From Methylococcaceae bacterium (GTDB taxonomy: Bacteria > Pseudomonadota > Gammaproteobacteria > Methylococcales > Methylomonadaceae): a stretch of 64,000 nucleotides of DNA. Under the pieces are notes generated by a model. That model was not told where the DNA came from. It saw only the letters and a program-made list of their open reading frames with translations, and did no database searches. Of the stretch, positions 1-9,380 are shown piece after piece (the stretch's first letter is position 1; every line of letters begins with the position of its first letter). The DNA lies in assembly GCA_030693065.1 (NCBI GenBank), contig JAUYBL010000019.1, positions 184,075 through 248,074 of the forward strand, given 5' to 3'. Both the position numbers and the translations under genes were made by a program.

Positions 1-200
1 TCAGGCCCTGTCATTAACACCATTTTTTGATGAAACATACGAAACTCACCGATTTCTCCCAGTGTGTTTCTTAGCTTCACCATGTATTCAAAGGGATTTT
101 TACCAAACTCAAGCATATGTCCGATGAACGGTAATGCTGAAGGCATCTTAGGTGGTTCTTTCAATGTCGAAACAGCGTTGTCGTTGTTGGCAGGAGTCAT
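1..200 (-). CDS. Sterol 14-alpha-demethylase (CYP51), N-terminal part, cut by window edge
   Basis: Reading the minus strand from an ATG at 200 to the window edge gives about 66 residues with the start of a cytochrome P450. The stretch around FGKNPFEYM, followed by LGEIGEF and a KMVLMTGP-like beta-strand, matches the N-terminus of CYP51 from human and Mycobacterium (LGDVGTF...VVLLSG) as I remember them. CYP51 removes the sterol C-14 methyl group. Bacterial sterol synthesis is rare but known in Methylococcales. The heme-binding Cys and any fused ferredoxin lie outside the window. No membrane anchor is visible, as in other bacterial CYP51 proteins. The P450 call is firm; CYP51 rests on this short stretch. 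Confidence 0.65.
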   Translation of the reverse strand, partial: MTPANNDNAVSTLKEPPKMPSALPFIGHMLEFGKNPFEYMVKLRNTLGEIGEFRMFHQKMVLMTGP

Positions 201-232
201 AACTTAAATTATAAATTTATTAAGGAACATCA

Positions 233-415
233 ATGAAATGGCACGACAAAGGCGATCGACTGATTGTTGAAACTGCCTCGACAATTAAATGTAATTTACT
301 AGAAGTTGATTTTCTTGAGCGTTTGAGAGCCACTATCAATAAACGTCTGATATACCGACTGAGCTCTGTATTCGGTCAAGCAAGCCACCAAATTTCTATT
401 GAGTTTGTCATTTAA
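233..415 (+). CDS. Small hypothetical protein (60 aa)
   Basis: A 60-residue ORF diverges from the CYP51 start, with an AAGGAAC ribosome-binding-like stretch 6 bases before its ATG. It resembles no family I recognise: a charged N-terminus, no obvious membrane helix, and a C-terminus ending in hydrophobic IEFVI. A rho-independent terminator-like hairpin follows about 70 bases downstream on the same strand, which mildly supports transcription. It could still be chance. Confidence 0.35.
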   Translation: MKWHDKGDRLIVETASTIKCNLLEVDFLERLRATINKRLIYRLSSVFGQASHQISIEFVI

Positions 416-419
416 ATTC

Positions 420-447
420 TCTCGGCAATACAGAAACGTTGCCGAGA
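420..447. other. Perfect inverted repeat (9-bp stem)
   Basis: TCTCGGCAA and TTGCCGAGA are exact inverted copies separated by 10 bases, just after the stop of the 60-aa ORF. There is no T-run on either side, so this is not a classical intrinsic terminator. It may be an mRNA stem-loop or a protein site. Confidence 0.4.
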
Positions 448-468
448 AGCATCTAAAGGAGGAATTTA

Positions 469-495
469 TTGAAATTGAATTTTGGGTGCTGGTAA
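469..495 (+). CDS. Possible 8-residue peptide with a near-perfect Shine-Dalgarno
   Basis: TAAAGGAGG (454-462) stands 6 bases before a TTG that would encode MKLNFGCW and stop inside the stem of the following terminator hairpin. The ribosome-binding site is the best in this part of the window, yet no longer frame follows it. It could be a leader peptide, a remnant of a lost gene start, or chance. Confidence 0.2.
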   Translation: MKLNFGCW

Positions 496-517
496 TTTGT
501 ATTACCAGCTAGTTTTT
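488..517 (+). terminator. Rho-independent terminator
   Basis: A 9-bp stem GCTGGTAAT/ATTACCAGC with a TTGT loop is followed by TAGTTTTT on the plus strand. It closes the short plus-strand unit at 233-495 and separates it from the convergent cysJ-like gene. Confidence 0.65.
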
Positions 518-546
518 GCAAATTCGAATAATCGAAAGTTTAGCGA

Positions 547-2289
547 TCAATAAACATCCCTGACGTAACGCTTATCTTTTTTCAGTTGATTAACGTAATC
601 AATGGCTTGTTGCTCAGACAATTTACCGTGAGTGGCAATAACTTCATGTAACGCTTTGTCGACGTCTTTAGCCATTCGATAAGCATCGCCACAGACGAAG
701 AAGTAACCGCCCTGCTCCAGCCACGCAAATAGTTCGGCACCGTTTTCCAGCATACGATCTTGAACATAAATTTTCGCGTCTTGATCTCTGGAGAACGCCA
801 GATCTAAACGGGTAAGCAAGCCGCTTGCTTGCATAGCCTCGATTTCTTCACGGTATATATAATCGGTTGCGGCGTTACGATCACCAAAAAACAACCAGTT
901 TTTGCCAGCTGCTTTGCGAAATTGGCGTTCTTGCAGAAAGGCACGGAACGGTGCAATGCCGGTACCGGGGCCGACCATAATCATCGGCAGGCTGTTATCG
1001 TCCGGAACTCTAAATACCTTATTTGGTGTAAAGAAGCTGCGTACTTCGGTGTCAGCGTTGACCAAATCGGCAAGAAACGTCGAACAGACGCCTTTGTGTT
1101 GACGACCGTGGCTGTCGTAGCGAACGCTGGCAACGGTTAAATGGACCGTGTCAGGGTGAAGTTTTCCACTAGAGGAAATAGAGTAAGCACGATGCTGCAG
1201 GGGCTTCAAGAAGGCAATAAATTCTGCCGCAGCAAATTCACAGGCAGGAAATTGCAGCAACAAATCCAAAATGTCGCGGCCCCATAGATAATCCGACAAC
1301 TTTTCTTTGTCGCCAGCTGTTAGTAAGCCATTAAGCTCCTGATCACCTGAACGTGTCGCTATTTCTTCCAACAATTCCTTGCTGGGCAGTTTAATTTCAA
1401 AATGTGTGCGTAACGCTTCACGTAACGAAATTAACTCACCGTTGACCGGTTCCTCTTCATCACCGTTGCAAGCCAGGGCTTTGATGATGTCATCGACCAG
1501 TTGCGGGCAATTGGTCGGTACTACACACAAGGCATCCCCAGCTTCGTAGCTTAATCCTGATCCGGCAATGGATATTTCATAATGACGGGTTTCTTTGGAG
1601 GAAGACGGCGCAGTTAACAAGCGATTGACTTGTAGCTTCGCAGGGAATGGATTTTTTCGGTTGTATTGCGACTTTTCAGCAGCCGGTGCAGCTGTTTCGA
1701 CAATCACTGTGCCTGCTGCGCCTTCCGCCATGTGCGGAATGACTTCCTTAATCCAAGTGTCAGCCGGTTCTTCAAAAGCCGTATCGCAATCAACACGATC
1801 AAAAAGACGCGTTGCGCCTAGTTCAGCCAGCCTGTTATCCCAATCGATGCCAGCTTGGCAGAATAAGTCATAGCTGGTATCGCCGAGCGCGAGCACCGAG
1901 AATTTAACATTGCTAAGCGAGGGCGCAGTGTCTGCGCTTATCGCGTCCCAAAGCAGCTGAGCATTGTCAGGCATTTCGCCTTCGCCATACGTGCTGGTAA
2001 TAACCAGCAAATAGTCCATTGTCGCAAGCGCGCTAACTTCAACTTCATCCATGCCTTTGACCACAGGTTTTAGTCCGTGTGTCTTAGCGACAGCTGCAGC
2101 GTCATTAGCAACAGACTCAGCGCTGCCGGTCTGACTGCCGTAAAGAATATTAATGATCCGTGCATTGGTTTGATTGACAGAACCGGCGCTTTGCACTAAA
2201 TGCGTGTGCAGTCCGGCAAAAAAACCGTTTAACCAAGCACGTTGAGTTTGACTATAAGGAGCGTCTAATGGAAGTTGAGGTGTTTTCAT
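547..2289 (-). CDS. cysJ: CysJ-type NADPH diflavin reductase (sulfite reductase flavoprotein alpha)
   Basis: The 580-aa protein has the order of assimilatory sulfite reductase flavoprotein: a short N-terminus (DAPYSQTQRAWLNGF) typical of CysJ, an FMN flavodoxin domain from about residue 45 (YGSQTGSAESVA, then TSTYGEGEMPDNA), an FAD domain (RAYSISSS, GVCSTFLADL) and an NADP domain (GPGTGIAPFRAFLQER, FFGDRN, FVCGDA), ending in YVRDVY as CysJ does. It passes NADPH electrons through FAD and FMN to a partner, normally the siroheme protein CysI. No cysI is beside it. Instead it lies 86 bases downstream of a very long gltB on the same strand, so its partner here is open. Length is normal for the family (about 600 aa). 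Confidence 0.88.
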   Translation of the reverse strand: MKTPQLPLDAPYSQTQRAWLNGFFAGLHTHLVQSAGSVNQTNARIINILYGSQTGSAESVANDAAAVAKTHGLKPVVKGMDEVEVSALATMDYLLVITSTYGEGEMPDNAQLLWDAISADTAPSLSNVKFSVLALGDTSYDLFCQAGIDWDNRLAELGATRLFDRVDCDTAFEEPADTWIKEVIPHMAEGAAGTVIVETAAPAAEKSQYNRKNPFPAKLQVNRLLTAPSSSKETRHYEISIAGSGLSYEAGDALCVVPTNCPQLVDDIIKALACNGDEEEPVNGELISLREALRTHFEIKLPSKELLEEIATRSGDQELNGLLTAGDKEKLSDYLWGRDILDLLLQFPACEFAAAEFIAFLKPLQHRAYSISSSGKLHPDTVHLTVASVRYDSHGRQHKGVCSTFLADLVNADTEVRSFFTPNKVFRVPDDNSLPMIMVGPGTGIAPFRAFLQERQFRKAAGKNWLFFGDRNAATDYIYREEIEAMQASGLLTRLDLAFSRDQDAKIYVQDRMLENGAELFAWLEQGGYFFVCGDAYRMAKDVDKALHEVIATHGKLSEQQAIDYVNQLKKDKRYVRDVY

Positions 2290-2315
2290 GTATATGACTA
2301 AGTAAATCTATGATC

Positions 2316-2360
2316 TCGATTAGCACCCTGTCTAGGTATCCACAGACAGGTGCTAATCGA
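2316..2360. repeat. Long hairpin between gltB and cysJ
   Basis: TCGATTAGCACC...TGTCT pairs with AGACA...GGTGCTAATCGA across a 10-base loop, a stem of about 17 bp with one extra C. It sits in the only gap between two same-strand genes and has no T-run, so it could stabilise or separate the two message segments rather than terminate. Confidence 0.5.
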
Positions 2361-2375
2361 AAGTAGTTAAGGTAA

Positions 2376-5300
2376 TTAAGCTACGCTTTGGCTCATCATG
2401 CTTTGAGCAATATCCAGTCCAACCAATGCGGCCAGGTATTCTTCAATGCCTGGAATGCCAACCAGAGCTTGCCTGTTAATCTGGTCTTGCTCAATAATCC
2501 AAGCTGTTGAACCGATTGAATAAATGCTTTGTACAGAACGATTAATTAACGCAGTTTTGTAATCATTCAAGCGTTTAGAAGCCAGCAGTATCGCGAGGTG
2601 ATCATCGCTGTAATTGCTATATGCTTCACGGGTATTTTTAACCAGCGCTTCCTGCACTTTACGTGGTCGCTCAGTAATCAGTTTACGCGCCGCTCTATCA
2701 ATATGTGCGGCAGAGCGCTGAGCTTCCGGCGCACCTTTAAGCATATCCTGCGCAATTTGCTGAGCTTTTTCCAATACAGCATAGCTATTGACCAGTTTGT
2801 AGGTCAAATGAGTATCTACCTCACCCACCCCAGGAATAGCTCCATCGAACAGCGGTTTTTCTGTTTGATAGGCATGTTTCACCTGCTCGATTTGTTGACG
2901 AGCTAATTCAACCGACAATTCTTCGATGATTTCCTTACGATCAAGCGCTTGCTGCAAGTATTTTGCAGTTTGCGTTTTGTACAGCCATAGCGGCAACGCG
3001 AATTTGAAGTGCTGACGTTCAGACGCCCAATTGTTAATTAGGTTTCTGGCTTTGCTGGAGTTAGCGTATTCAGCGTGTTGCTCAAGCATATGCAAAATAA
3101 ATTGCTCATGAGCGCGTGCATTATCAGTGTCTTCGGTCAGGCTATGTAGCTCAACAGAAGTAACGTCATACAGATTTTCTAAACGATTTTCAGGATCATA
3201 CTGGTAAGCATTCCCGCCTGACATACCATTGCAGAAGCCTTTGCCGAATCCACCGATGTTTAACACCGCGCCATTGGTCATGTATTCACAAGCAAAATCA
3301 CCAACGCCTTCGACAACGGCCATTGCACCTGAATTTCTAACTGCAAAACGGTCACCGGCTTCACCATTAATAAAGGCTTTACCGCCGGTGGCGCCGAATA
3401 ACGCAAAGTTACCGATTAAGACGTTATTGCCGGGCGTTTTGATGCCGCCCCCCGGAGATTCAACTACCAAGGTGCCGCCACAAGCCGATTTACCGACGCC
3501 ATCATTACAGGTGCCAAGGTGTTCCAGTCGCATGCCGTCGTTTAAGAACGCGGCATAACTTTGTCCGGCCGAACCTTTAGTACGAATCACTACACTGTCC
3601 GGTGCCAAATAACGACGACCGTGCTGATTGGTGTAAATAATTGGCGATTTGGCCAGTTCTTGTTCGCTGAGTTGGTATGCCAGCAAGCGTTCAATGTCGA
3701 TCGCAGTTTGGCCGCCTACGGTTTTGGCGCAATTGCTTAGCTTAAAGCCGTCACCTTCAATGACAATTTGTCGTTTACCGGCCAGCAAGCCCGCTTTAAC
3801 TTGGTCAATGACTTGGTTATCGATACTGAAATTGGCTTCCAAGTAAATAGGTTTAGCAATTTTAACTTCATTGACCTGAGCTAACATTTTAGTTAGATCA
3901 AGCTGGCCGACCATGGTCGGATGGTCGATTAAATGCAGCAAATCGGTTTTGCCACGAATTTCGCGCAGGCTTTTATAGCCTAATGAAGCCAGAATTTCTC
4001 TGACTTCATGCGCCAAGTTCATGAAGTATTGCGCTAGAACGCGCGGGTCGCCTTTGAACTCTTCATGCGCAGTCGTTAAACCAGCCGGACATTTGATGTT
4101 GCAGTTTTTCGCCATCACGCAGCGCAGCATCATTAATGCCGTGGTACCGAATTCGAAAGAATCCGCACCCAATATGGCGGATTTAACAACGTCGGTGCCG
4201 CTTTGATGCGCGCCGCTGCAACGTAATACGACTTTATCGCGTAGGCCATTGACGGCTAAGGCCTGATGCACTTCGGCAATACCGATTTCCGGTGAGCGAC
4301 CACTATTTTTCAAGCTAGTTACTGCGGCAGCACCCGTGCCGCCAGTATTACCGGCGACGTTAATCACATCGGCACCGGCTTTAGCGACGCCGACAGCTAT
4401 CGTGCCGATGCCTTCGGAAGACACCAATTTGACGCCAACTTTAACGCGTGCAGCTTTGGCATCATGAATCAATTGCCCCAAATCTTCGATGGAATAAGTG
4501 TCATGATGCGGCGGCGGGCTGACCAATTCTACTTTGGGCGTGCCGCCACGCAACGCAGCAATCTCTACTGATACTTTGGCTGCCGGTAATTGACCACCTT
4601 CGCCGGGCTTTGCGCCTTGAGCAATCTTTATTTCAATTTCTTGAATGGTGGGGTCTGCCAGAAGACCGGCCCAAACGCCAAAACGGCCTGAAGCAAATTG
4701 TTTAACTTTGCTGGAGCGTAAGGTGTTAAAGCGGCTGTGATGCTCACCGCCTTCGCCGGAATTACTTAAAGCGCCAACGATATTGGTACCTTGGGCAACG
4801 GCTTCGTGAGCTTCGGCCAACAAGGCACCATGGCTCATTGCGCCTGAGGCCAACGTTGTAGTAATTTCGTGAGCCGGCTGAACATCGGCCAACGCAATGG
4901 GGTCCGATGCAAGTTGGCTATGTGCTAAATAATTAGCCAATAAACTGTCGGTCTCGACAGTAAGAGTGATGACATCATTCGTAATGGCAATATTGAAGCT
5001 GGTATCAGCAAAACGTTTTTTGTAGTGCTCGGCCAATTGCTCCAAGCGCTGGCTTGATGAATTTACTGTCAGGCTAATCCTGAAAGTGGTTGCATCTGTT
5101 TTACTAACACTCAAACCACGAATCAAATAATTAACATTACCACGCAAGTTTTGTTTGCCTAAGATACGATCGAAATCTTCAGTACTTTGGGCATGAGACA
5201 CATCGGCCGGAAAGTCCATAATGTCACGCAACGCAGCAGGTCTGTCATCACGTTCAAGGTATAGGTTTTTGGTGAAGCTACGATAAGCCGGGGTAATCCC

Positions 5301-7850
5301 AAAGTTATCCAGTTGTTCAGGCGTGCGTTTGTCGTAACCGAAATCAAGATAAGCGGTATCACTGGCTTCCGGAGCATGTTCCGGAATGTAAAGTATCGCC
5401 TCGTCGGTCATGTTGATGTATTCGCGCACGGCAGTGTTGCCGTAAGAATGACCGGCACCATCCTGACGTTCTTTAAATAAACCGAGGAACGGAATGTCTT
5501 TTTCTTCTTTAACAGCCAAGGCTTTTTGGTGCCATTCAGCGCTGCTTGCCGCAATATCGGCATAGCGAACACCGCCGACTGAAGCATGGATATTCGGGAA
5601 GTAAGGACGTAATCGGGGTTCGTCGGTATCCAGGTAGTTGGATTCGAAGAATTCGCCGCCGATATAGCTTTCTACCGTACACAGGCCGAATTTGCCCATG
5701 GTTTTCATCAGCGATTTTTCGGCGCCTTTTTGGTAGTTGTACAGAATTTTTTGATGCTGATCAGCTGGGTAGTGACTCAGTACACGGCTATGTACGGTCA
5801 GCGGACAAATCGCAGAGGCACCAAATCCCAATAGCGTAGCGACATCATGCGGGCTGGCAACTTGTCCTGTTTCAGCAATCAGCGATGAGTTAAAGCGCAG
5901 GCCTTGTTTAACCAGATGTTGGTTAGCCGCGGCAATCATCAATAAAGCAGGTATTGCCGCTTTATCTTTGCTGATATTAATGTCGCTTAAAATAATAATA
6001 CCGACATTATCTTTGGCTGCTTGCTCAACTTGCAAGCATACCGCCTGTATGGCTGCTTCCAACGCATTTTCGTTGTTAACGGCATTCTCAAAATCAGGCG
6101 TGTACAAAATATCGAAAGTAACGGTCGCAACCGATGACTGTCTGCGAATTTGCTCCAGCTGGGTGCGTTGTAAAATCGGGGTGTCGATGACCAATTGCTT
6201 GCTGTCGCCAGCTGCAAAAGTAGGTTTTGCCCCCAATGCGACTCGCAACGTCATACCATCGCTTTCGCGGATAGAGTCCAGCGGCGGGTTGGTGACCTGG
6301 GCAAAACGCTGGCTAAAATAACGCGACATGCCGCCTTCCGCGCTGTACAAGGCATTAGGCGCCAAGCCATAGCCCATCGCGGAGACTTTTTCCATGCCGG
6401 TGGCCAACATTGGATCAAGCAAAAATCTAAAACTTTCCTGGTTGAGCGAGTAAGCGGTATGTTGTTGATCTATGTTGAAATCGTGATTGTACTTGAGTTC
6501 AGCTGAATCAACTTTCGGCAGACTGGCAAGATGCAGACTGCGTTGCGCGAGCAGAGCTTGATAATCTTTTTCTTTGGCTAACCGTTCCATCACTTGATAG
6601 CTGTTGTAGGCCTCTCCGGTGTTGTGATCAAAGTACAGCATGCCGCCGGCTTCAATACGACCGCGTTTCAACACGTCTTGCGGCGGAAAGTCGATTTGTC
6701 CCGCTTCTGACATGACCGCCAAATATTCATGCGTTTCAATTGAGCGTAATGGGCGTAATCCCAAACGATCAAGACGCGCTCCGACACGGATACCGTCATT
6801 GAAAATTAATGCTGCCGGGCCATCGTTTTTTTCTTCATAAAGACTGAAATACTCCAGCATCGCCCGCACTTCTGGTGACAGTGTGGTGTCATTTTCCCAG
6901 GCTGGAGGCATCATTGCTAAAACTGCTGTAACAATATCCAGATTATCTTCGTTGATGCGGCGAGTCAGCGTTTGATCCAAGCGTCCAGAATCAGATTGGC
7001 CGCAAGGGAAGCAGATATTCTTGTTGTGTTGGCGAGCGATGGCATTTTCGCTCAAGCGATTTTTCTTATCGGTATTCAACTCACCGTTGTGCGCCATATA
7101 ACGAAAAGGCTGGGCCATCATTGTGGCTGGGGCGGTGTTGGTGGAAAAGCGGGTGTGGAAAAACAGCGTGTTGATTTCGTGGTCGGTGTCGTAGAGATCG
7201 ATAAAGTAAGGGATTACTTCGAATGAATTCAGGCGGCCTTTATAAACTTGAGTACGCGAACTCATCGATAGCGGGTAAAAACCGGCCAGTTCAGGACGGG
7301 TAAAGCCTTCAACTTCAATGTCCAAGAGTGCGGCTTGAATATGGCTTTCAAATTCGCTGTGACTGGCATTTTTCAGATGCTCAGGTCGACCAAACACAAC
7401 TTGTTTGATTGGAAATTGAGCTTTGGCGGCAGCTGCATTGATAACGGAAGTATCTACCGGCACATTGCGCCATTGGATGACTGACAATCCAAAATCTTTA
7501 AAATGCCGTTCAATCAGCTCATTAGCGGCTGAATCGAAATGATCATGATCTTCCGGGAAGAAGAAGTTAGCGACACCAAATTGACCCAGTTCAAGATCGG
7601 CTTTGCCAGTGACTTTGCGGAAAAACTTTAGTGACAAATCAATATTAACGCCCGCGCCGTCACCAATGCCTTCTGCACTCATGCCGCCACGATGGGGAAT
7701 AGTGCATAAAGCTTCGTGAGATTTGAGCAACAAGTCGTGTGTTTGTTTGCTCTGTTTGTGGGTAATAAAGCCCACGCCGCAGCTGTCCTGCGATTGTTCA
7801 GCGTTATAAAGCATAGGTTCTTTGTTATCCAAGCGGGAATATGCGTTCAT
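2376..7850 (-). CDS. gltB: Glutamate synthase, large-subunit type, extended (1,824 aa)
   Basis: Transfers glutamine amide nitrogen to 2-oxoglutarate to give two glutamates. The class-II glutaminase nucleophile is Cys24 (SCGVGFITHK), with IPHRGGMSAEG after it, so a 23-residue propeptide is expected. The central and FMN domains are clear (GEGGEHHSRFN, PGEGGQLPAAKVS, SPPPHHDTYSIEDL, GNTGGTGAAAVTS), and the GXGXG C-terminal helix domain follows. The Fe-S loop is Cys1244-x5-Cys1250-x3-Cys1254, one residue shorter in the second gap than the usual Cx5Cx4C. The protein is about 300 aa longer than E. coli GltB, partly from about 200 extra C-terminal residues after the normal end. No gltD (beta subunit) is adjacent; a CysJ-like diflavin reductase is next. 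It may be an NADPH type with another partner or a ferredoxin type. Confidence 0.9.
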   Translation of the reverse strand: MNAYSRLDNKEPMLYNAEQSQDSCGVGFITHKQSKQTHDLLLKSHEALCTIPHRGGMSAEGIGDGAGVNIDLSLKFFRKVTGKADLELGQFGVANFFFPEDHDHFDSAANELIERHFKDFGLSVIQWRNVPVDTSVINAAAAKAQFPIKQVVFGRPEHLKNASHSEFESHIQAALLDIEVEGFTRPELAGFYPLSMSSRTQVYKGRLNSFEVIPYFIDLYDTDHEINTLFFHTRFSTNTAPATMMAQPFRYMAHNGELNTDKKNRLSENAIARQHNKNICFPCGQSDSGRLDQTLTRRINEDNLDIVTAVLAMMPPAWENDTTLSPEVRAMLEYFSLYEEKNDGPAALIFNDGIRVGARLDRLGLRPLRSIETHEYLAVMSEAGQIDFPPQDVLKRGRIEAGGMLYFDHNTGEAYNSYQVMERLAKEKDYQALLAQRSLHLASLPKVDSAELKYNHDFNIDQQHTAYSLNQESFRFLLDPMLATGMEKVSAMGYGLAPNALYSAEGGMSRYFSQRFAQVTNPPLDSIRESDGMTLRVALGAKPTFAAGDSKQLVIDTPILQRTQLEQIRRQSSVATVTFDILYTPDFENAVNNENALEAAIQAVCLQVEQAAKDNVGIIILSDINISKDKAAIPALLMIAAANQHLVKQGLRFNSSLIAETGQVASPHDVATLLGFGASAICPLTVHSRVLSHYPADQHQKILYNYQKGAEKSLMKTMGKFGLCTVESYIGGEFFESNYLDTDEPRLRPYFPNIHASVGGVRYADIAASSAEWHQKALAVKEEKDIPFLGLFKERQDGAGHSYGNTAVREYINMTDEAILYIPEHAPEASDTAYLDFGYDKRTPEQLDNFGITPAYRSFTKNLYLERDDRPAALRDIMDFPADVSHAQSTEDFDRILGKQNLRGNVNYLIRGLSVSKTDATTFRISLTVNSSSQRLEQLAEHYKKRFADTSFNIAITNDVITLTVETDSLLANYLAHSQLASDPIALADVQPAHEITTTLASGAMSHGALLAEAHEAVAQGTNIVGALSNSGEGGEHHSRFNTLRSSKVKQFASGRFGVWAGLLADPTIQEIEIKIAQGAKPGEGGQLPAAKVSVEIAALRGGTPKVELVSPPPHHDTYSIEDLGQLIHDAKAARVKVGVKLVSSEGIGTIAVGVAKAGADVINVAGNTGGTGAAAVTSLKNSGRSPEIGIAEVHQALAVNGLRDKVVLRCSGAHQSGTDVVKSAILGADSFEFGTTALMMLRCVMAKNCNIKCPAGLTTAHEEFKGDPRVLAQYFMNLAHEVREILASLGYKSLREIRGKTDLLHLIDHPTMVGQLDLTKMLAQVNEVKIAKPIYLEANFSIDNQVIDQVKAGLLAGKRQIVIEGDGFKLSNCAKTVGGQTAIDIERLLAYQLSEQELAKSPIIYTNQHGRRYLAPDSVVIRTKGSAGQSYAAFLNDGMRLEHLGTCNDGVGKSACGGTLVVESPGGGIKTPGNNVLIGNFALFGATGGKAFINGEAGDRFAVRNSGAMAVVEGVGDFACEYMTNGAVLNIGGFGKGFCNGMSGGNAYQYDPENRLENLYDVTSVELHSLTEDTDNARAHEQFILHMLEQHAEYANSSKARNLINNWASERQHFKFALPLWLYKTQTAKYLQQALDRKEIIEELSVELARQQIEQVKHAYQTEKPLFDGAIPGVGEVDTHLTYKLVNSYAVLEKAQQIAQDMLKGAPEAQRSAAHIDRAARKLITERPRKVQEALVKNTREAYSNYSDDHLAILLASKRLNDYKTALINRSVQSIYSIGSTAWIIEQDQINRQALVGIPGIEEYLAALVGLDIAQSMMSQSVA

Positions 7851-8066
7851 CGTTTAGCCCCTTCCAATCATGCCGTGGGCGGCGTTTATAGGTCGTTTTT
7901 TGCGCCAATGCGTGTTAGAGTCGGGCGGTTAAACGCACCAGTGCATTGATGTGTTACGAAATCCTATGTAATAAATTCTTTTAGTGAAACCTATTAATGG
8001 TAACACGATAGATGTTTACTGTCATTTCTGTACTGGCCGCTGTCTTGAACTCAATTTTTTTGGCTG

Positions 8067-9290
8067 ATGAGTATGAAAGAACATTTTGATGTTGTGATTG
8101 TAGGCGGCGGCATGGTCGGAGCAGCTGTTGCTTGCGGCTTGGGCGGTTCAAAGTTAAAAGTCGCCGTCATTGAAAACTCGCCTCCGCAAGCGTTCGCGCC
8201 AGATCAGCCGCATGATTTGCGTGTTTCTGCATTGAGTATCGCTTCAAAAAACATTTTAGAGATGGTCGGCGCATGGCAAGGTATTCTCAATCGACGCTTT
8301 TGCCCCTTCCGGCGCATGCGAGTTTGGGAAACGGCTGGAGATACTGAGTTTTGCAGTGACAATATTGATTATCCCGAATTAGGTTACATTGTTGAAAACC
8401 GCATCACTCAGCTGTCGTTACTGGAGCGATTATCCGCTTTTGAAAATATTGAATTGATATGCCCCGCCTTGATTAAAAAAATAAATTATGCCGTTAGTGG
8501 AGTCAGCGAGATTGAGCTGGACGGTGGTCGAATTTTATCCGCGCAGGTATTAGTGGCTGCTGATGGTGGCCAATCCAGAGTCAGACAGGCGGTAGGACTG
8601 GGTGTAACCAGCTGGGATTATAATCAGCATGCCTTAGTGATCTATATCGAAACGGACAATGAACAACAAGACATTACCTGGCAGCGCTTTGTCCCAACAG
8701 GACCGCAAGCGTTTTTACCTTTACCAGGACACTACGCTTCTTTAGTTTGGTACCACTCGCCCGATGAAGTGCGTCGCTTACAAGCACTACCCCATGAGCA
8801 ATTAAAACAAGAATTGCTCTCAGCATTCCCTGATTGCCTGGGCAAGGTCAAAGCAGTGTTAGGCGTGGCAAGTTTTCCATTGAAACGCCAGCATGCCCAA
8901 GCCTATATCAAACCAGGAGCAGTACTGGTAGGTGATGCAGCCCACATGATTAATCCACTCGCCGGGCAAGGCGTTAATATTGGTTTACTGGACGCTGCTG
9001 CATTAGTGGAAGTGTTGATCGAAGCCAATAAACAAGGCGAAGATATTGCGAGTTTGGCGGTGTTAAAGCGTTATGAAAACATGCGTCGCAACGAAAATCT
9101 AAAAATGATGACCGTGATGGATGTATTTTATCGAGTGTTTAGCAATGAAGTGTTACCGATAAAATTTTTGCGTAACTTGGGACTAGGCCTAGCCGAGCGC
9201 ATTTTGCCTGCTAAAAATAAAGTCATGCGCAGCGCAATGGGACTAGAAGGAAAACTGCCTAAATTAGCGCGCGGCGAGCCGGTGATTTAA
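8067..9290 (+). CDS. UbiH/UbiF/VisC-family FAD-dependent hydroxylase (ubiquinone pathway)
   Basis: The 407-aa protein opens with a Rossmann FAD motif (VVIVGGGMVGAAVA) and carries the family signature GDAAHMINPLAGQGVNIGL near residue 290, which binds FAD ribityl. An internal DGGQSRVRQA motif matches the DG motif of aromatic hydroxylases. These flavoproteins hydroxylate the ubiquinone ring at one of three positions; sequence alone does not tell UbiH, UbiI and UbiF apart. It is transcribed divergently from gltB across a 216-base spacer. Two in-frame ATGs (8067 and 8073) are possible, and no strong ribosome-binding site decides between them. Confidence 0.85.
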   Translation: MSMKEHFDVVIVGGGMVGAAVACGLGGSKLKVAVIENSPPQAFAPDQPHDLRVSALSIASKNILEMVGAWQGILNRRFCPFRRMRVWETAGDTEFCSDNIDYPELGYIVENRITQLSLLERLSAFENIELICPALIKKINYAVSGVSEIELDGGRILSAQVLVAADGGQSRVRQAVGLGVTSWDYNQHALVIYIETDNEQQDITWQRFVPTGPQAFLPLPGHYASLVWYHSPDEVRRLQALPHEQLKQELLSAFPDCLGKVKAVLGVASFPLKRQHAQAYIKPGAVLVGDAAHMINPLAGQGVNIGLLDAAALVEVLIEANKQGEDIASLAVLKRYENMRRNENLKMMTVMDVFYRVFSNEVLPIKFLRNLGLGLAERILPAKNKVMRSAMGLEGKLPKLARGEPVI

Positions 9291-9380
9291 AAAGCTCCTC
9301 ACACCGAATCCCAATATTTCACTCGCCTATCAACTGACCATCTTCGCAAGAAAATATTACCAAGCGCAGAACCTTTAGAG

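Noticed and set aside
5159..7226. Several ORFs opposite or across gltB
   Set aside because: Shadows of a long, well-conserved gene.
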